Shown here: in pieces, positions 44,455-56,023 of the stretch
Position numbering within the stretch: position 1 is the stretch's first letter
Layout: each line of letters starts with the position of its first letter
Assembly (NCBI GenBank): GCA_010093705.1
Contig: MU006095.1
Location: forward strand, 438,315 to 502,314
Direction of reading: 5' to 3'
Source: Patellaria atrata CBS 101060
Lineage: Eukaryota; Ascomycota; Dothideomycetes; Patellariales; Patellariaceae
DNA: 64,000 bases
Notes under the pieces: model-generated
Database searches by the model: none
The model's input: only the letters and a program-made list of their open reading frames with translations
What the model was told of the DNA's origin: nothing
Program-made: the position numbers and the translations under genes

Positions 44455-45284
44455 NNNNNNNNNNNNNNNNNNNNNNNNNNNNNNNNNNNNNNNNNNNNNN
44501 NNNNNNNNNNNNNNNNNNNNNNNNNNNNNNNNNNNNNNNNNNNNNNNNNNNNNNNNNNNNNNNNNNNNNNNNNNNNNNNNNNNNNNNNNNNNNNNNNNNN
44601 NNNNNNNNNNNNNNNNNNNNNNNNNNNNNNNNNNNNNNNNNNNNNNNNNNNNNNNNNNNNNNNNNNNNNNNNNNNNNNNNNNNNNNNNNNNNNNNNNNNN
44701 NNNNNNNNNNNNNNNNNNNNNNNNNNNNNNNNNNNNNNNNNNNNNNNNNNNNNNNNNNNNNNNNNNNNNNNNNNNNNNNNNNNNNNNNNNNNNNNNNNNN
44801 NNNNNNNNNNNNNNNNNNNNNNNNNNNNNNNNNNNNNNNNNNNNNNNNNNNNNNNNNNNNNNNNNNNNNNNNNNNNNNNNNNNNNNNNNNNNNNNNNNNN
44901 NNNNNNNNNNNNNNNNNNNNNNNNNNNNNNNNNNNNNNNNNNNNNNNNNNNNNNNNNNNNNNNNNNNNNNNNNNNNNNNNNNNNNNNNNNNNNNNNNNNN
45001 NNNNNNNNNNNNNNNNNNNNNNNNNNNNNNNNNNNNNNNNNNNNNNNNNNNNNNNNNNNNNNNNNNNNNNNNNNNNNNNNNNNNNNNNNNNNNNNNNNNN
45101 NNNNNNNNNNNNNNNNNNNNNNNNNNNNNNNNNNNNNNNNNNNNNNNNNNNNNNNNNNNNNNNNNNNNNNNNNNNNNNNNNNNNNNNNNNNNNNNNNNNN
45201 NNNNNNNNNNNNNNNNNNNNNNNNNNNNNNNNNNNNNNNNNNNNNNNNNNNNNNNNNNNNNNNNNNNNNNNNNNNNNNNNNNNN
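44455..45284. other. Assembly gap (830 N)
   Basis: Run of unknown bases. Any open frame crossing it is an artefact. The left flank is G-rich; the right flank begins gacagatagttgacagatcc. Confidence 0.99.
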
Positions 45285-45411
45285 GACAGATAGTTGACAG
45301 ATCCACCAAAGGACCCATACTTCAACATTACCCCTGGTCGCCAGTAGCACCAATACTCCAACAGCTCCACCATCTAACATGTTAGCTTGAGACGTTGTGT
45401 CAAACTGTATC

Positions 45412-45459
45412 AAAACAGATCTCTAACACAACATCTATCTGTGTTGTTTTATCTGTTTT
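45412..45459. repeat. Imperfect inverted repeat
   Basis: Nine-base arms AAAACAGAT and ATCTGTTTT are perfectly complementary, with partly complementary inner AACACAAC and GTGTTGTT. It lies 130 bases right of the gap and could be a hairpin or a terminus of a small element. Confidence 0.6.
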
Positions 45460-46050
45460 CTTTGATTCATGCTCGTTGTCTTCGTTCTGTATACAAATAG
45501 TCCGCATCTCTCAATAGTAGCAAATCAAGCGATATATTCAGTGCACCTGCAGATCCAGTTTATCTAACATATTGCGAGACTTCTGACGGTGGGAGATTAT
45601 TCTCTTGGGAATTAGCTCAAGGACTTGAGTCAATATGAGGTTGAATAAACCTAATGTAAGACGGTCTACTGCCGTGATGATAGAGATCGCTGTCAGTGGA
45701 GTAGATATCGTCGTCAATAGGAAGTTGAGATATGTAACGATTGTGGCATAACTAATCTCAGTCATCATTAGTGACCCCCGATATACCTCACCATAAACCA
45801 CCTCCCCCCTCACTTCTTCTAGCCAACCTTCTCTCCACCAGAAACAAAACTTCTCCAACCGTTGCAATCATTAAAGGTTTACCCCCGACGCTAACGAAAT
45901 CTCGGATATGATAAATTGTGCTCCACAAGACCCCAAAACGCCGCCGCAAGACCAAATTCCAAGATCTCGATTTTACGGGATCTAGAATCTTGATAGGAGA
46001 GCTATCCCTTAACGAGAAAGAAGACACTATGGAAAAAGGGGATCGGGAAG

Positions 46051-46280
46051 GTTTATATACCCCTATTCTCATAAGAGACACCCACGCATGAGGCCTTTGT
46101 AAGCCACGCATGATCTATTACCACAAGCCAACTGCACCGTCCCGCTCTGCAAGTCCGCCTACACTCCATAAAGACCGGGTTACGAGCACCCGACATAAGA
46201 CCCCTATTCACTGATTTTGCTACTTGGCTGCCCTGATGAAAGAAGTTTGTGCATGACACCGTGAGTAAAGGGGTATTTAA
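46051..46280. promoter_or_regulatory. Divergent TATA pair 1
   Basis: Minus-strand GGTATATAAACC (46050-46061) and plus-strand GGGGTATTTAAG (46270-46281), about 220 bases apart, each followed by a pyrimidine-rich leader in its own direction. No protein follows either one. Confidence 0.45.
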
Positions 46281-47358
46281 GCCGGGCTCACTTCTCTCAG
46301 TCTCTTTCCACTGAACTAAAAGCTCCATATGAGGAGAGGCAAAGAAGAGTGGTAAAGGCCACTCGGAAGATATGTGTATTCAATTTTGCGTTGCGGCATT
46401 GTGAACAAGCACCGAACCCCAAAGCATTCAGCGAGACAAGCATTAAAATCGCATGACTTAACAAGAAATGTCTCCATGTCCTTCTCGTTGATTGTATACC
46501 GGAGGAAGCGCTGCCGATTGTTGAAGTCAGTCCAGTACGCCAAAACACCACGACAAACGGTCATGTATTCTTACACGAACAGTTGCCCCTTAATTACTGC
46601 TTCCCACCTACTTCCCAGAAGAACATCACATCCAGAAGGCAACGCACCATACATGGGACTTCAACCAGTCATCAGTTAGGGGGTGTTGTCAAACAGTTTG
46701 GTCTGTATTATATTATACCCAAAGCACTACAGTTGCACACCACGGGTTGAGCCTTGCCATCGTACTGGTCAGCTTCTTTTTTGTCTTTTTCTTTTCTTTT
46801 TCTTCACTTACATTAGCAATCATTAGGTGTGGAAATGTACATTTCTTATTTATCTATAGATTTGAGTTCAGAATAGAATCCTGTTCGACTTATCGTAGGG
46901 GAAATAGGAAGTCTAACAAGTAAGACGTATCCGTAAAGAAGGTGGATGGCGTCGATGTCGGTGACATAAACGATGATAGAGATTATCAGAGCATTAACCA
47001 GGTAGTTATCATTATCATTGAGGATGACGAGTTCGGGGGAGATCAGTCTTTATCATGAAGTCTACCAGTATGGCCCTCGGAAAACACACCTAACCATGGT
47101 TCCGTTGACGAAGACTCTGTACCATTTTCCCAAAATTCAGAACGAATTGCTTGACTACCAGTAAGCTCTTCGTCATTGCTTCTCCGGTACTCCGAGACAG
47201 AGGCCCAAGAAGTAGAGTTGAGACAAATCTCATGCCGACAACGCAGTCTAACGCTGGAATTGATCTCACGGCCACAATAGTCCTCAGGAAATCGTATTAC
47301 CGCAGCGAGTTTCAGGACCAAGACTGATTTAAGGAAAAAAAGGCAGGGGGCGGCGACG

Positions 47359-47705
47359 GTTATATACCTCCATCACTCCGCCCAGACGCGCACAAGGGGT
47401 TAGATGTCGCGTATGCCTAGCATCACGCATTTATGTCAATATTGTAACAGGCTAGAGCCTAGTGGTATGAGCGCGCCCTGCATCCGAAGATCAGCCAGTA
47501 ATATTTTCCTCAAACCTGCCTTCAGACTCTTCTCTTCTTCTTTATCTTGATTGTAGATAGCATCTGGACTAGATAGTTGGAACACAATTACTAGAGGCCG
47601 CTCACAAATATCTGTAGGTCTGACATGTCACTATCAAAGCCGAGTAAGCAAATATGTCATCTTAAGGTAACCTGGAATTAAACAACTAGTGGATGGGTAT
47701 ATAAC
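47359..47705. promoter_or_regulatory. Divergent TATA pair 2
   Basis: Minus-strand GGTATATAACC (47358-47368) and plus-strand GGGTATATAACC (47695-47706), about 340 bases apart; the plus-strand leader is ttacctctatgcccttacct. Confidence 0.45.
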
Positions 47706-48581
47706 CTTACCTCTATGCCCTTACCTCTCTCTTTCCCCCCTTAAGCTTGAGAGCCGTGGACTAGAGTCGCCTAAAACAATCATCAAAATCCACTTGGGTG
47801 TGGTTGCTGAACTCCAAATGTATCGGCTGTTACGTTTAGGGTTTCTATGAAAGTAGCCATAGATTTCCTTTTAGGGGGAAATTAAAACTAAAGACATCAG
47901 TCACACCTCATGACTTATGTCCCATTCGTAACTGCAGGTACAAACAAAATCCCTTCGCCAGAGATGCCCATCATAAGCGCTCAAACAGTGGGAAATTTCA
48001 ATTCTGGCGGCAATACCTGAGTGGTAATTTTCCTTTGTCATATTTCCTTCAGTCAATTTCTTATAGTCGTCAGTTTGAGCCCCAGCTCCGACAGAATATA
48101 AATTTAAATGCGTTCGCCGGGTTAGCTTTCCCTCTACGGAGGTTTTCTTTTGCCATTTTTTTTTTCTAATCCTTAAAGGTTCTGTCAGGTGTGAGAGGAA
48201 GTGATGGGCAAGGACATAAGAAAATGATCCGATAGACACGTATGGCGGCGATGATATACATCGCCGTGTCTTTTCGATCTTCATCTTTACCAAAAGGAGG
48301 GATCAATTTGATTTTATTATTGCTCACCAAGACGCACCTCATCATCAATCCATCGATATAACCTCCCTACAAGGTATAGCTGAAGCGACATACCGAGCCC
48401 TTAAGGTCTAATCAAATGTTGAGCCGCCTCTCCAATAGGGGACGTCCAGAACGCTCAAAATGATTTGGTCATACCCACTCGAGGTAGCCAAAAATCGCAG
48501 GGCTTAATCCTTATGATACCCCAGAACAACAAAGGCGACTGTACGAAGGAAAAAAAAGAAAATTGCAGACAAAGTAGGAGA

Positions 48582-48732
48582 GGTTTATATACCTGTCTCC
48601 CTCGACTGTAGCACATGTCCAGTAAGCAGCGTCGACATCTGCACGTCTGACTAGGTTTTGTCAAAATCGGGTCAGATGGGCATGACGTGTTAGGGATGCT
48701 ATGGAATAATGGATCGGTGGAGGGATATTTAA
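48582..48732. promoter_or_regulatory. Divergent TATA pair 3
   Basis: Minus-strand AGGTATATAAACCT (48581-48594) and plus-strand GGGATATTTAAATC (48722-48735), about 140 bases apart; the plus leader is ggtcctctctctcttggatc. Confidence 0.45.
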
Positions 48733-49143
48733 ATCGAACTTGGTCCTCTCTCTCTTGGATCTCCAACAACTTTCCCGAGCGGGACTAAGGCTTTTGACAA
48801 CACGGTGGATATACATTGGTGCGGTGGTGTGTTCCAGGGTCGTTGGGCCCAAATATCCAAATTGTGGTTTGGGTGTGGAAGCAAGCACAAGAGCTCTAGC
48901 AGCTTGCTCTCGGTGGCTCTGTATCAGGAGGCTGACCGCGCTGGTGAGGATAATGACTATCATTATGGCTGGGACCCTTGTAGATGATTGTCTCCATCGA
49001 TATGAATATAAGTTCAAGGCGTACAGTTTTTTCTCCTCACCATCGCTCCCCGAACATTCATCTCAACATCACTTTCAAAGACTACCTCTACGGGAGACAT
49101 AGAGCCCTCGTGCTTTAACCCTTGATGATATATGTTGGTGCCC

Positions 49144-49275
49144 CAATGACCTATAAGTAGGGAAGCCACCACAATCTTCGAGTAGTCGAGTCCCTTAACC
49201 CCCAATGATATCTTCTATTTCTCCAATGACCTATAAGTAGGAAAGCCACCAAAATCGTCCAGGAGTTGAGTCCTC
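49144..49275. repeat. 80-bp tandem duplication (about 1.6 copies)
   Basis: The words caatgacctataagtaggga (49144) and caatgacctataagtaggaa (49224) start two copies 80 bases apart; matching continues through agccacca and gagt.gagtcc with several mismatches. Confidence 0.75.
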
Positions 49276-49400
49276 ACCGGGCACCAAATGAATATCTTCC
49301 TATGAAAAGAGCGTCCGAATCGCTCAATGTTCAAAGTTCCCGTCAGACGTGAGACCCTATTGCTTGAAGAAAGGAAAGAATAGGAGATAGGAAGCTGGGA

Positions 49401-49413
49401 GGTTTTATATACC
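49401..49413 (-). promoter_or_regulatory. Fourth minus-strand TATA box of the same type
   Basis: AGGTATATAAAACCTCCC on the minus strand, followed by the pyrimidine-rich leader cagcttcctatctcctattc. No clear plus-strand partner. Confidence 0.4.
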
Positions 49414-49701
49414 TCTATTGTACCGGCCCTACGTATGATTAGTAAGCTAAACATGATCGACTCGCATGCGTCCAGACCGCCACCTTCCTGTCCGTACAGC
49501 TGACTTTATCCTTGCCGAAATTTAGAGCAGGCGGACTTCATGACGTCGAGAAAGAATTGCTGTATCGGTATGTAATTCCATTCTTTGACCTTACAATCGT
49601 ACATTACGGCCCTAATCGCTTGTCTAAGGCACCACTAGAATCGACATATTTTCGTACGCTGCTAGGGGAAAACAATTACCTAAATAACTTCACATTCCAC
49701 C

Positions 49702-50928
49702 TCAATCTAGACCCATTTCCATCCTCCTCCTCTCCGCTTCCACAGGATGTCTCATAAGACTCCTCTTCTCCTCAGGCCTCGGTAATTTACCCCTGGCATA
49801 GATCGAACTATCACACAAAATCCTCTGCCTCAACACTCCCAGCTCACCCAACAAAACCAACCTACAAACCACAACGGACGCCATAAAACGAAGGATCAAA
49901 AACGCGGCATCAACCACAGAGATAAAAATCATGCTCGAGAACACGAGCGTGCCGTATAGCAAGTGCATCCCAGTCAATATGGTCGTCAACCATGTAATTA
50001 GGATATAGGGAAAAGTGGGTTTGCGTACAGTGACGCGAAATAACCCGCGTTTCTCCAGGGTGATGAAAAAGCGGGTGAGCCGGGTCCGAGAGGATGGGAT
50101 GAAATGCACGTTCTGGTCAGGACTTTGCGGGTCAGACTCTGCGTCTATACCCGTTTCTTCGACGGATACACGAATACGCAGCGCACAAGCGCTCAACACG
50201 TGGATCAAAGAGCCAACGAACGCCCATATCGCGGGCAACCAGACTGCGTTCTGAACTAAAGAAAAAGAAACCCTGAGCGGGAGCTCGTAGCTCACAATCG
50301 CGATATTCGCGATCGCCGCCATGATCAAGATGTATTTGACGAATAAGACGGCAATACCGTTCCGGCGAAGGAAACCAGGGTGCGGTATCCGATCTTTGGG
50401 GTCTTTAAGCTCGTTGATTGCGTGGCGATAGTGGAAGGAGCGCTCGAGGTAGACAGCCGGGGAGCCGAAGGCGATTAACAACGATAGCAATGGGCGCTTC
50501 CCGACTATGGAGAGGAGCGCCGTTTCCTGCACGCTCGGGCCGAGAGTCGCTAGAGCGGTCGGCATGAGGCCGAGCAGGACCTGTGCGCTAGCGAAGTTTG
50601 ATTTGATGTACTCGGGCGTGCAGTCTAGGATGCATTGGATCAGGGTTGTGGTGGACGTGTCGGGATCCCATACTGAAAGTTCAGGGGAGGAGATGATGAC
50701 GGTGTTGGACAAGTGGGCTGCGTATTCGGCGCTGCAGTTATTCTCGACGATGTAGTTGAGCGCGTGTGAGTAGCGGGGATACCAGTCTCGGAAACGGGTA
50801 AGGTATGCGGAAGCCTGCTGGATGAGAACTGCTAGGACGAAGTCATGGGAAGAGGACATTTGATTGATGGAATGGTCAAGGTCCCTTTGTTCCACTTCAT
50901 ATGTATAGTAATGACTTGGGAGGGGCAT
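49702..50928 (-). CDS. Polytopic membrane protein, unidentified
   Basis: Single exon, 408 residues. I do not recognise the family. The N-terminal 150 residues are mostly hydrophilic with an amphipathic start (HDFVLAVLIQQASAYLTRF), a DCTPEYIKSNF segment and two cysteines. Hydrophobic segments follow: LLSLLIAFGSPAVYL, AVLFVKYILIMAAIANIAIV, AVWLPAIWAFVGSLIHVLSA, FPYILITWLTTILTGMHLLY and VFSSMIFISVVDAAFLILRF, so five or six membrane spans. The end is basic and cytosolic-looking (RPEEKRSLMRHPVEAERRR). Codon use and length support a real gene. It flanks the protein-less region; its upstream side (50929-52058) faces the LPGEIRN gene divergently. Confidence 0.7.
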   Translation of the reverse strand: MPLPSHYYTYEVEQRDLDHSINQMSSSHDFVLAVLIQQASAYLTRFRDWYPRYSHALNYIVENNCSAEYAAHLSNTVIISSPELSVWDPDTSTTTLIQCILDCTPEYIKSNFASAQVLLGLMPTALATLGPSVQETALLSIVGKRPLLSLLIAFGSPAVYLERSFHYRHAINELKDPKDRIPHPGFLRRNGIAVLFVKYILIMAAIANIAIVSYELPLRVSFSLVQNAVWLPAIWAFVGSLIHVLSACALRIRVSVEETGIDAESDPQSPDQNVHFIPSSRTRLTRFFITLEKRGLFRVTVRKPTFPYILITWLTTILTGMHLLYGTLVFSSMIFISVVDAAFLILRFMASVVVCRLVLLGELGVLRQRILCDSSIYARGKLPRPEEKRSLMRHPVEAERRRMEMGLD

Positions 50929-52058
50929 GATGATAGGTTTTTAGCGTTTCAGCCCCCAACCGCCCATCCTTCGCCAACAAGTTACATATCATTCTGACAC
51001 GCATCAGGACGGGAGACTCGTCGTGTCATCGCAGTGGAAAGTCCATCCACATTTCAACTCCTATAAGCTCAGATCCGTGCTCCTAATAAATGTGAGTATA
51101 GTATGAACACCATGGCCACGATCAGAGAAGCAAGTTGTACTGTATTGTACAGTACTATTGAGTACACCAAGCAGTCCTACTCGGGAGTGTTCAATACTAT
51201 AATCTATCCTAAGGATATATACCACCTTCTCTAAACAACGGTAAGGTATCGATAGAAATCAATTTGGGGTCATGGCTAGAAGAGGGGGACAGTATTCGAC
51301 AACTTGAGGTCGAAAGTCCAAAGAAGGTGTTTGCGATAATCTAATCTTATCCCTCACGTGACTAGAAACCTCACGTGCCAACCCCCAATTCCTACAATAT
51401 CCTCCCAATCCGTCCGTCCCGGCAATTCCTACCCTTTCCGTCCGAAACCGCAACCCCTTTCGTAAAAGACCCTGAAAGTGCCCAACCAAGCACGTGCCAC
51501 TCAAGCCGTTTCGGACAGCGATAAGGCTGATAACCAGCTCCATCCCTGCTGGACCCTGAATCTCACCGCTCTTCATCTCAAAACTCATACAAACAAAAAT
51601 TGCATATTTAGGAGCGAAATCGGCGCATACATCCCTAAAAGTTATAATCCATTATTTCCTAAGCATCTGGAGAACGGGTACCGGCTCTCCCCCTGACGAT
51701 TCCTGCTGAAAGGGGTATAGTAGCTTGAGAAGCTAGGGGTTAGAGATCCGGCTGCTCATTTGATCGATTCGACAAATTATCAGATAATCTCGCCTTTTCG
51801 CATCGGCCAAGATGGTCTAGAGCGCGCTCATACCACAAAACTTGGGCTTATCTCAGGTTGCTGGCATGTGTGACGGATGGGTGTGTCGGAGGGTTTAAAA
51901 AGCGCGTTGGGTCCGGGAGAGCGTCCCGGAGGTTTTTTCTTTCCTTCGATTCTTCTTCTTTCATTCCTTCACTTGTTCAATTGCGGAAGGGTAGCGTGTT
52001 GCTGTAAGACTGTACGAGTTTGAATTTTGGAATCAATTGCTTCGACAGTTCTATCGTT
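50929..52058. other. Divergent intergenic region
   Basis: 1.1 kb between divergent genes. At 51135-51164 ttgtactgtattgtacagta continues to actattgagtac, a dense GTAC palindrome cluster. A TATA-like gtttaaaaagcgcg lies at 51893-51906, with a pyrimidine-rich leader before the plus-strand gene. No gene seen inside. Confidence 0.5.
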
Positions 52059-52961
52059 ATGGAAGAAATAAACCCTCAGAAAGCATGTGGCTTCCTACGT
52101 CTCCCAGGCGAGATCCGTAACCTAATTTACGCCCTCGCGCTCACCTCTTCGCATACTATCACCGACGCGAGCCCACTGCCAAAAGACTCTGGAACCCATG
52201 AGGTCAGTGTCCACCACAGTCTCCCACCCCTCTCGACGCCTCTCCTCCGCAGCTGCCGTCTCATCGCCCAAGAAGCGCCTCTCCGCCTGCTCTACGCTTC
52301 TAATACCTTCCGTTTCACCTCACCCACCAACGCGCACAAGTTCGCCGCGTCGCTTCCACCGGAGTTGTCCAGTCGTATCCAGGACGTCGAACTCGATATG
52401 CGTAACACGGGCTCACGGGAAGAGCAATACCCCGCGTGGACGTGGTACACCTCTTGGCAGCGGGGCTTCTGGGTCGAGCAGTTCGGCAGCTTATCGCTGG
52501 ACTTTCCTGGACTGAAAGTGCTGCGGTTGAACTTCAATGCGTGGCCGCGGATCCCGGTTGCTGGGCGGCATTTGTGGGATATCCTACGGAGATTGTTGAT
52601 GAACGTTGATGGTTTGGAACGGATCATCCTGACTGGCGCAAGTGAGGGTTCTTCACCGGAAAAGGAGCCATGGAGTCCGGCGCACTTTATTGGGGTCGAG
52701 GATGTGGCTTTTGCGGATGATTTGGTCGACAAGATGTGGCAGACGGTTCAAAAGGTGCAGAGACATGCCGATGATGGTATTATCAGGTGGTCGCGATCGA
52801 ACAGCAAGGTCTATTTAGAGGTGTCGTCCACGATGTATCTTCGAAGGACAATCGAGACACGATTCAATAGGCCAGTTTATCTCGAGCGTTCTGGAGATTG
52901 GCCTGAAAGCGGTTACTGCAGCTTTACCGATTACAGGAACCAGAAAGAGGCGTCTCTCTAG
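52059..52961 (+). CDS. F-box-like 'LPGEIRN' fungal protein
   Basis: Single exon, 300 residues. The N-terminus FLRLPGEIRNLIYALALTS is the hallmark of a very large fungal family whose start resembles an F-box. The typical middle part LLRSCRLIAQEAPLRLLYAS (a conserved 'xLLxTCRxIxxEAxxxLY' pattern) and NTFRFTSPTNAHKFAASLP follow, then a segment listing leucine-rich measure-like motifs (LDFPGLKVLRLNFNAW). Family members are presumed ubiquitin-ligase adaptors or unknown. The ATG at 52059 was preferred because upstream sequence in frame has no other ATG. Function unknown. Confidence 0.8.
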   Translation: MEEINPQKACGFLRLPGEIRNLIYALALTSSHTITDASPLPKDSGTHEVSVHHSLPPLSTPLLRSCRLIAQEAPLRLLYASNTFRFTSPTNAHKFAASLPPELSSRIQDVELDMRNTGSREEQYPAWTWYTSWQRGFWVEQFGSLSLDFPGLKVLRLNFNAWPRIPVAGRHLWDILRRLLMNVDGLERIILTGASEGSSPEKEPWSPAHFIGVEDVAFADDLVDKMWQTVQKVQRHADDGIIRWSRSNSKVYLEVSSTMYLRRTIETRFNRPVYLERSGDWPESGYCSFTDYRNQKEASL

Positions 52962-53068
52962 GACGCTGGATTGCGCGTTATAATTATCATGATATTGTTA
53001 CGCTTAAATGGAATCCGAAGCCCGGGGATAAGATCGTAGTCTGTGGTGTGTGATGAAGCATGAGGTCG

Positions 53069-54592
53069 TTAGTCCCAGCGTCTTCGGATAATTGGTCGCG
53101 CCGGATCCCAAGGACCATGAATCTCATTTTTGTACTTCTGCAGTCCGATCAACCACCAACTGCACATTCCCATCCCAAGGCAGGTCAAAATACCACCTAA
53201 TATCGTACCGGCCAAAGCAGCTTTCCAGCCGCCACCAGAAATGGTCACACCCACTCCACCAGATGCACCCATCACGAGTAGGATAGTGAGAGTCAGGTGA
53301 CCTTGCCAGGATATCTGTCGTAAATGGCGACGAAAGACGGGAAAGAGTCCAAAGACTTCGATGGAGAAGAGAGTCAGTGAGAAGACCGAAGTTGTTGAAT
53401 CGAGGCGGGAGGCTAGAACTGTAGACGCCATGAGGGCGGCATTTGTTGAGACTGCGTTTGGATACCTTAAATTATTAATACCCTAGATAGGTATAGAACA
53501 TAGATCAAGAATTTAAAGAGCACTTACTTTGCAGCTCCTCCACTATAATCGAAAAATGCGACATTGATGCACATCAACCAGCAACTCATTGCCCAAATCG
53601 AGTCGCTTGTCGTAGACTTAGTCAGCGATTTAAGGATCGGACTGAGGCCAAGTAGGGCGCAGTATATCAGTATTGCCGATTTTACTGTAGCGATTCGTTG
53701 CTGATTACGTGGTGATAATGTCGAGCTTGTCTCACCATATGGTGGCAGATAACTGTAGGTTGCAAAGCTTGGTGCCCCAGTAGGATGCCCTGTCATGACT
53801 GGAGATGCAATAGATACTGCTGATCCGAGAGATGCTACACTGGGGCTGGCGGTGAGACCTTTTCCCGATCCCATGCTCACATTAGGAATTGTAAGGCCCA
53901 GACCCTGAGTCTCTTTTAAATGAATTGCACCGGTAGAACTATCTGTCGAACTGGTGCCAGGTGTTCCCTCTCCGACATCAGTGAGAGCTGCCTCTGCCGC
54001 AACACGCCCCGCCTCTTCCTGTCCAACCCAGGAGTCCCAGAACGCCCAACCAAGAATTGTCCCAAGGCTACCCCAACTGACAACAGTGATGGGAGAGACG
54101 CGGTCTTGAACAATGCCAGTAAAGCAACATACGAAAATGGTGACGGAGCATATGTGCTGCACAATGACCGTAGAAGCTGCTACGAGAGGCCAAAATTCGT
54201 AAGGTTGGAGGCGGGGATTGCGTTGGAGATGATCAAGAAAGGTTTCTTCGTCCGTATAGTTATCGGGATCTAGAATTATCATCTTTAGTATAACAGTAAT
54301 GACCCTAGACAATAGCTATTTGCTTAAAATGATGGTCTATTGTTGACTTACAAGACTGAGTTACCCAAAGGAGTTTCTTCCACGCCTTCTTTCTCCTTCG
54401 GCTTCCACTCCGACCTCGCTCTTTATCTCTCTTCCGCCTGGCTTCCGAAATTCTAGAGCCAGACCCATTGGTTGCGCTTAATGCAAGCGGGCTATGTTGC
54501 CGTCTTCGTGGTGGTGAGTTCGCATAAAAGGCATCGTCAGGTGCTAGGCGTGTAGGGTCGAGAGTTGATGAGTGATATTGAGTAAAAGGCAT
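53069..54592 (-). CDS. GPI2: GPI-GlcNAc transferase subunit Gpi2 (PIG-C)
   Basis: Membrane subunit of the enzyme that adds N-acetylglucosamine to phosphatidylinositol, the first step of GPI-anchor synthesis, in the ER. Exons 54352-54592, 53528-54269 and 53069-53465 give 459 residues. Joins recreate LLWVTQS|YPDNYTDEETF and SGGAAK|YPNAVSTNAALMAS, both standard PIG-C motifs. The basic N-terminus is followed by KKLLWVTQ, then membrane segments (LVAASTVIVQHICSVTIFVC), a long Gly/Ser/Thr-rich insertion at about 195-270, IYCALLGLSPILKSLTKSTT, MCINVAFFDY, ASTVLASRLDSTTSVFSLTL, FGLFPVFRRHL and a final LTLTILLVMGASG. Convergent with the LPGEIRN gene, 107 bases away. Confidence 0.92.
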
Positions 54593-56023
54593 CGATTACA
54601 ACGTAACTCATATCTTAGGGGTCACCGTACCCCAGAGTTTCAATCAAACATCATCATCAACGCGGTGAATCGTGAGCGAGTGGAATCCAGGTCCCGTCCC
54701 GTAATAAAAGTATCTAAGGTTGTTGAAGTGCACTGTTTTGTAAGGAAATTCATAACTTGGCACGTGCGTGAAAGGAAAACGCCCATTTGGTATGGTCAAA
54801 TTACATAAACCTATCATTTTCAGCCTTGTAAGTCCGATATGCGCACGATCGAACAAACGCTTAATTCTCTACAGCGGAGTTAAAAATTTAGCAACTGGGG
54901 TATGTTCACTTTCATCTAAGAGAGGACAGGATGAGCGTTCTGAGGAACATGGCAGTACGCCTAGGGAAAAGCATTGGAGTGGGAATACAGTATCTCCAAT
55001 ATCGGAGTTATAGTTCACTCTAGTAAGTCAACCTGAATTTAGAACTACACAAGCAAAGTAAAATACACACCATGACTACAGTAATTGTTGGTGGATGGAG
55101 AGGGAGTGACATTTCTTGCTAATAAGTACCAGTTTACCACTGGAGCAACTCCGTCAGCATTTAAAAATACCATGTTCCTGTTCCCCAGTCTCCAAATACG
55201 GTTGAACATGGGGATGAACGGTACTGCATCAACGACGGAGTTTGCTTCGATTATGGATGGACTTGAGGACCATGAGTCAACACCGCGATAGTGTATTAGG
55301 TATTGACATGACGTTTAGGAGTACGTAGAGTAAGAATGGGAGCTGTCACAGTGTTTTCTGTCACCATCTTACGTTTGTTCTTAGTCAATTAATGCTGGTA
55401 TGGTCCAGCTCGTGTTTCGAAAATATTCGTTATGACAATATTTTAAAACAGAGAAAGAACACTTTATCAATCCATCGAATTTGAAACAGTTAGGTACGCA
55501 AACGTCTTGTCGGGTATACTGTTAATATTTATATTAATTCCGAGTAAAATGCAGGCCATGGAAAAAAAAAATAAAAAAAAAAAAATAAGAGAACGTACGC
55601 TTTTAGCCCCCAAATCCTGCCAAAGAGCGCCAGATCTTGCCGCCGAGATCAGTCAGCTTAGTTTGATAGTTGGAAGACGTGAGGGCGAAGAGCGAGCAGC
55701 TTTTGAACTCTATCCACCTATCAAGTTGCTTAATAATTCCAAGTTGATGCGTCCATGGTATGCAATTCGGGCATAAGCGCGGCTGAAATTGATACCGGTC
55801 AAGTTTGCTATGAAGTTCTATTTCTAGTTCTAATAAGTTCTAGCGGGGGTTGGTGGATCGAAAGCTGAGCGCGTCCCGCCATTCGGATTTTCGACTACAG
55901 TACAAATATGAATCATTATATATCTTCTGTTTTCCAAGTCTTCTCTTGTCCTGTGATACAAACTTCAATCTATCCCATTCATCATTGCTGCCTAGAATAG
56001 CTTACAGTATATATCAGCACATC
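54593..56023. other. Intergenic, GPI2 to annexin
   Basis: 1.4 kb between divergent genes. It contains an A-rich tract (55561-55586) and a pyrimidine-rich leader before the annexin ATG at 56024. Frames at 55085-55291 and 55507-55776 lack support. Confidence 0.5.

Larger units (their letters stand above)
45285..49701. other. 4.4-kb region without recognisable proteins
   Basis: I found no conserved protein in this stretch. Small frames (45538-45867, 45788-46111, 46053-46328, 46316-46564, 47043-47321, 47901-48293, 48455-48769 minus; 48740-49102 plus) have no domains, and several open only from a non-ATG codon. Four minus-strand TATA boxes and three plus-strand ones are spaced along it, forming divergent pairs (separate entries). 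Base composition is ordinary, not AT-rich. It could hold noncoding RNAs, lineage-specific small genes or old promoter duplications. Confidence 0.5.

Noticed and set aside
44282-45413. Long frames of about 290-363 codons on both strands
   Set aside because: They cross the 830-base run of N and are artefacts of translating unknown bases.
46374-46679. Plus-strand 101-codon frame downstream of divergent TATA pair 1
   Set aside because: The long frame opens from GTG, not ATG; the first real ATG (46372) gives only ten codons, so a protein from this promoter is not supported.
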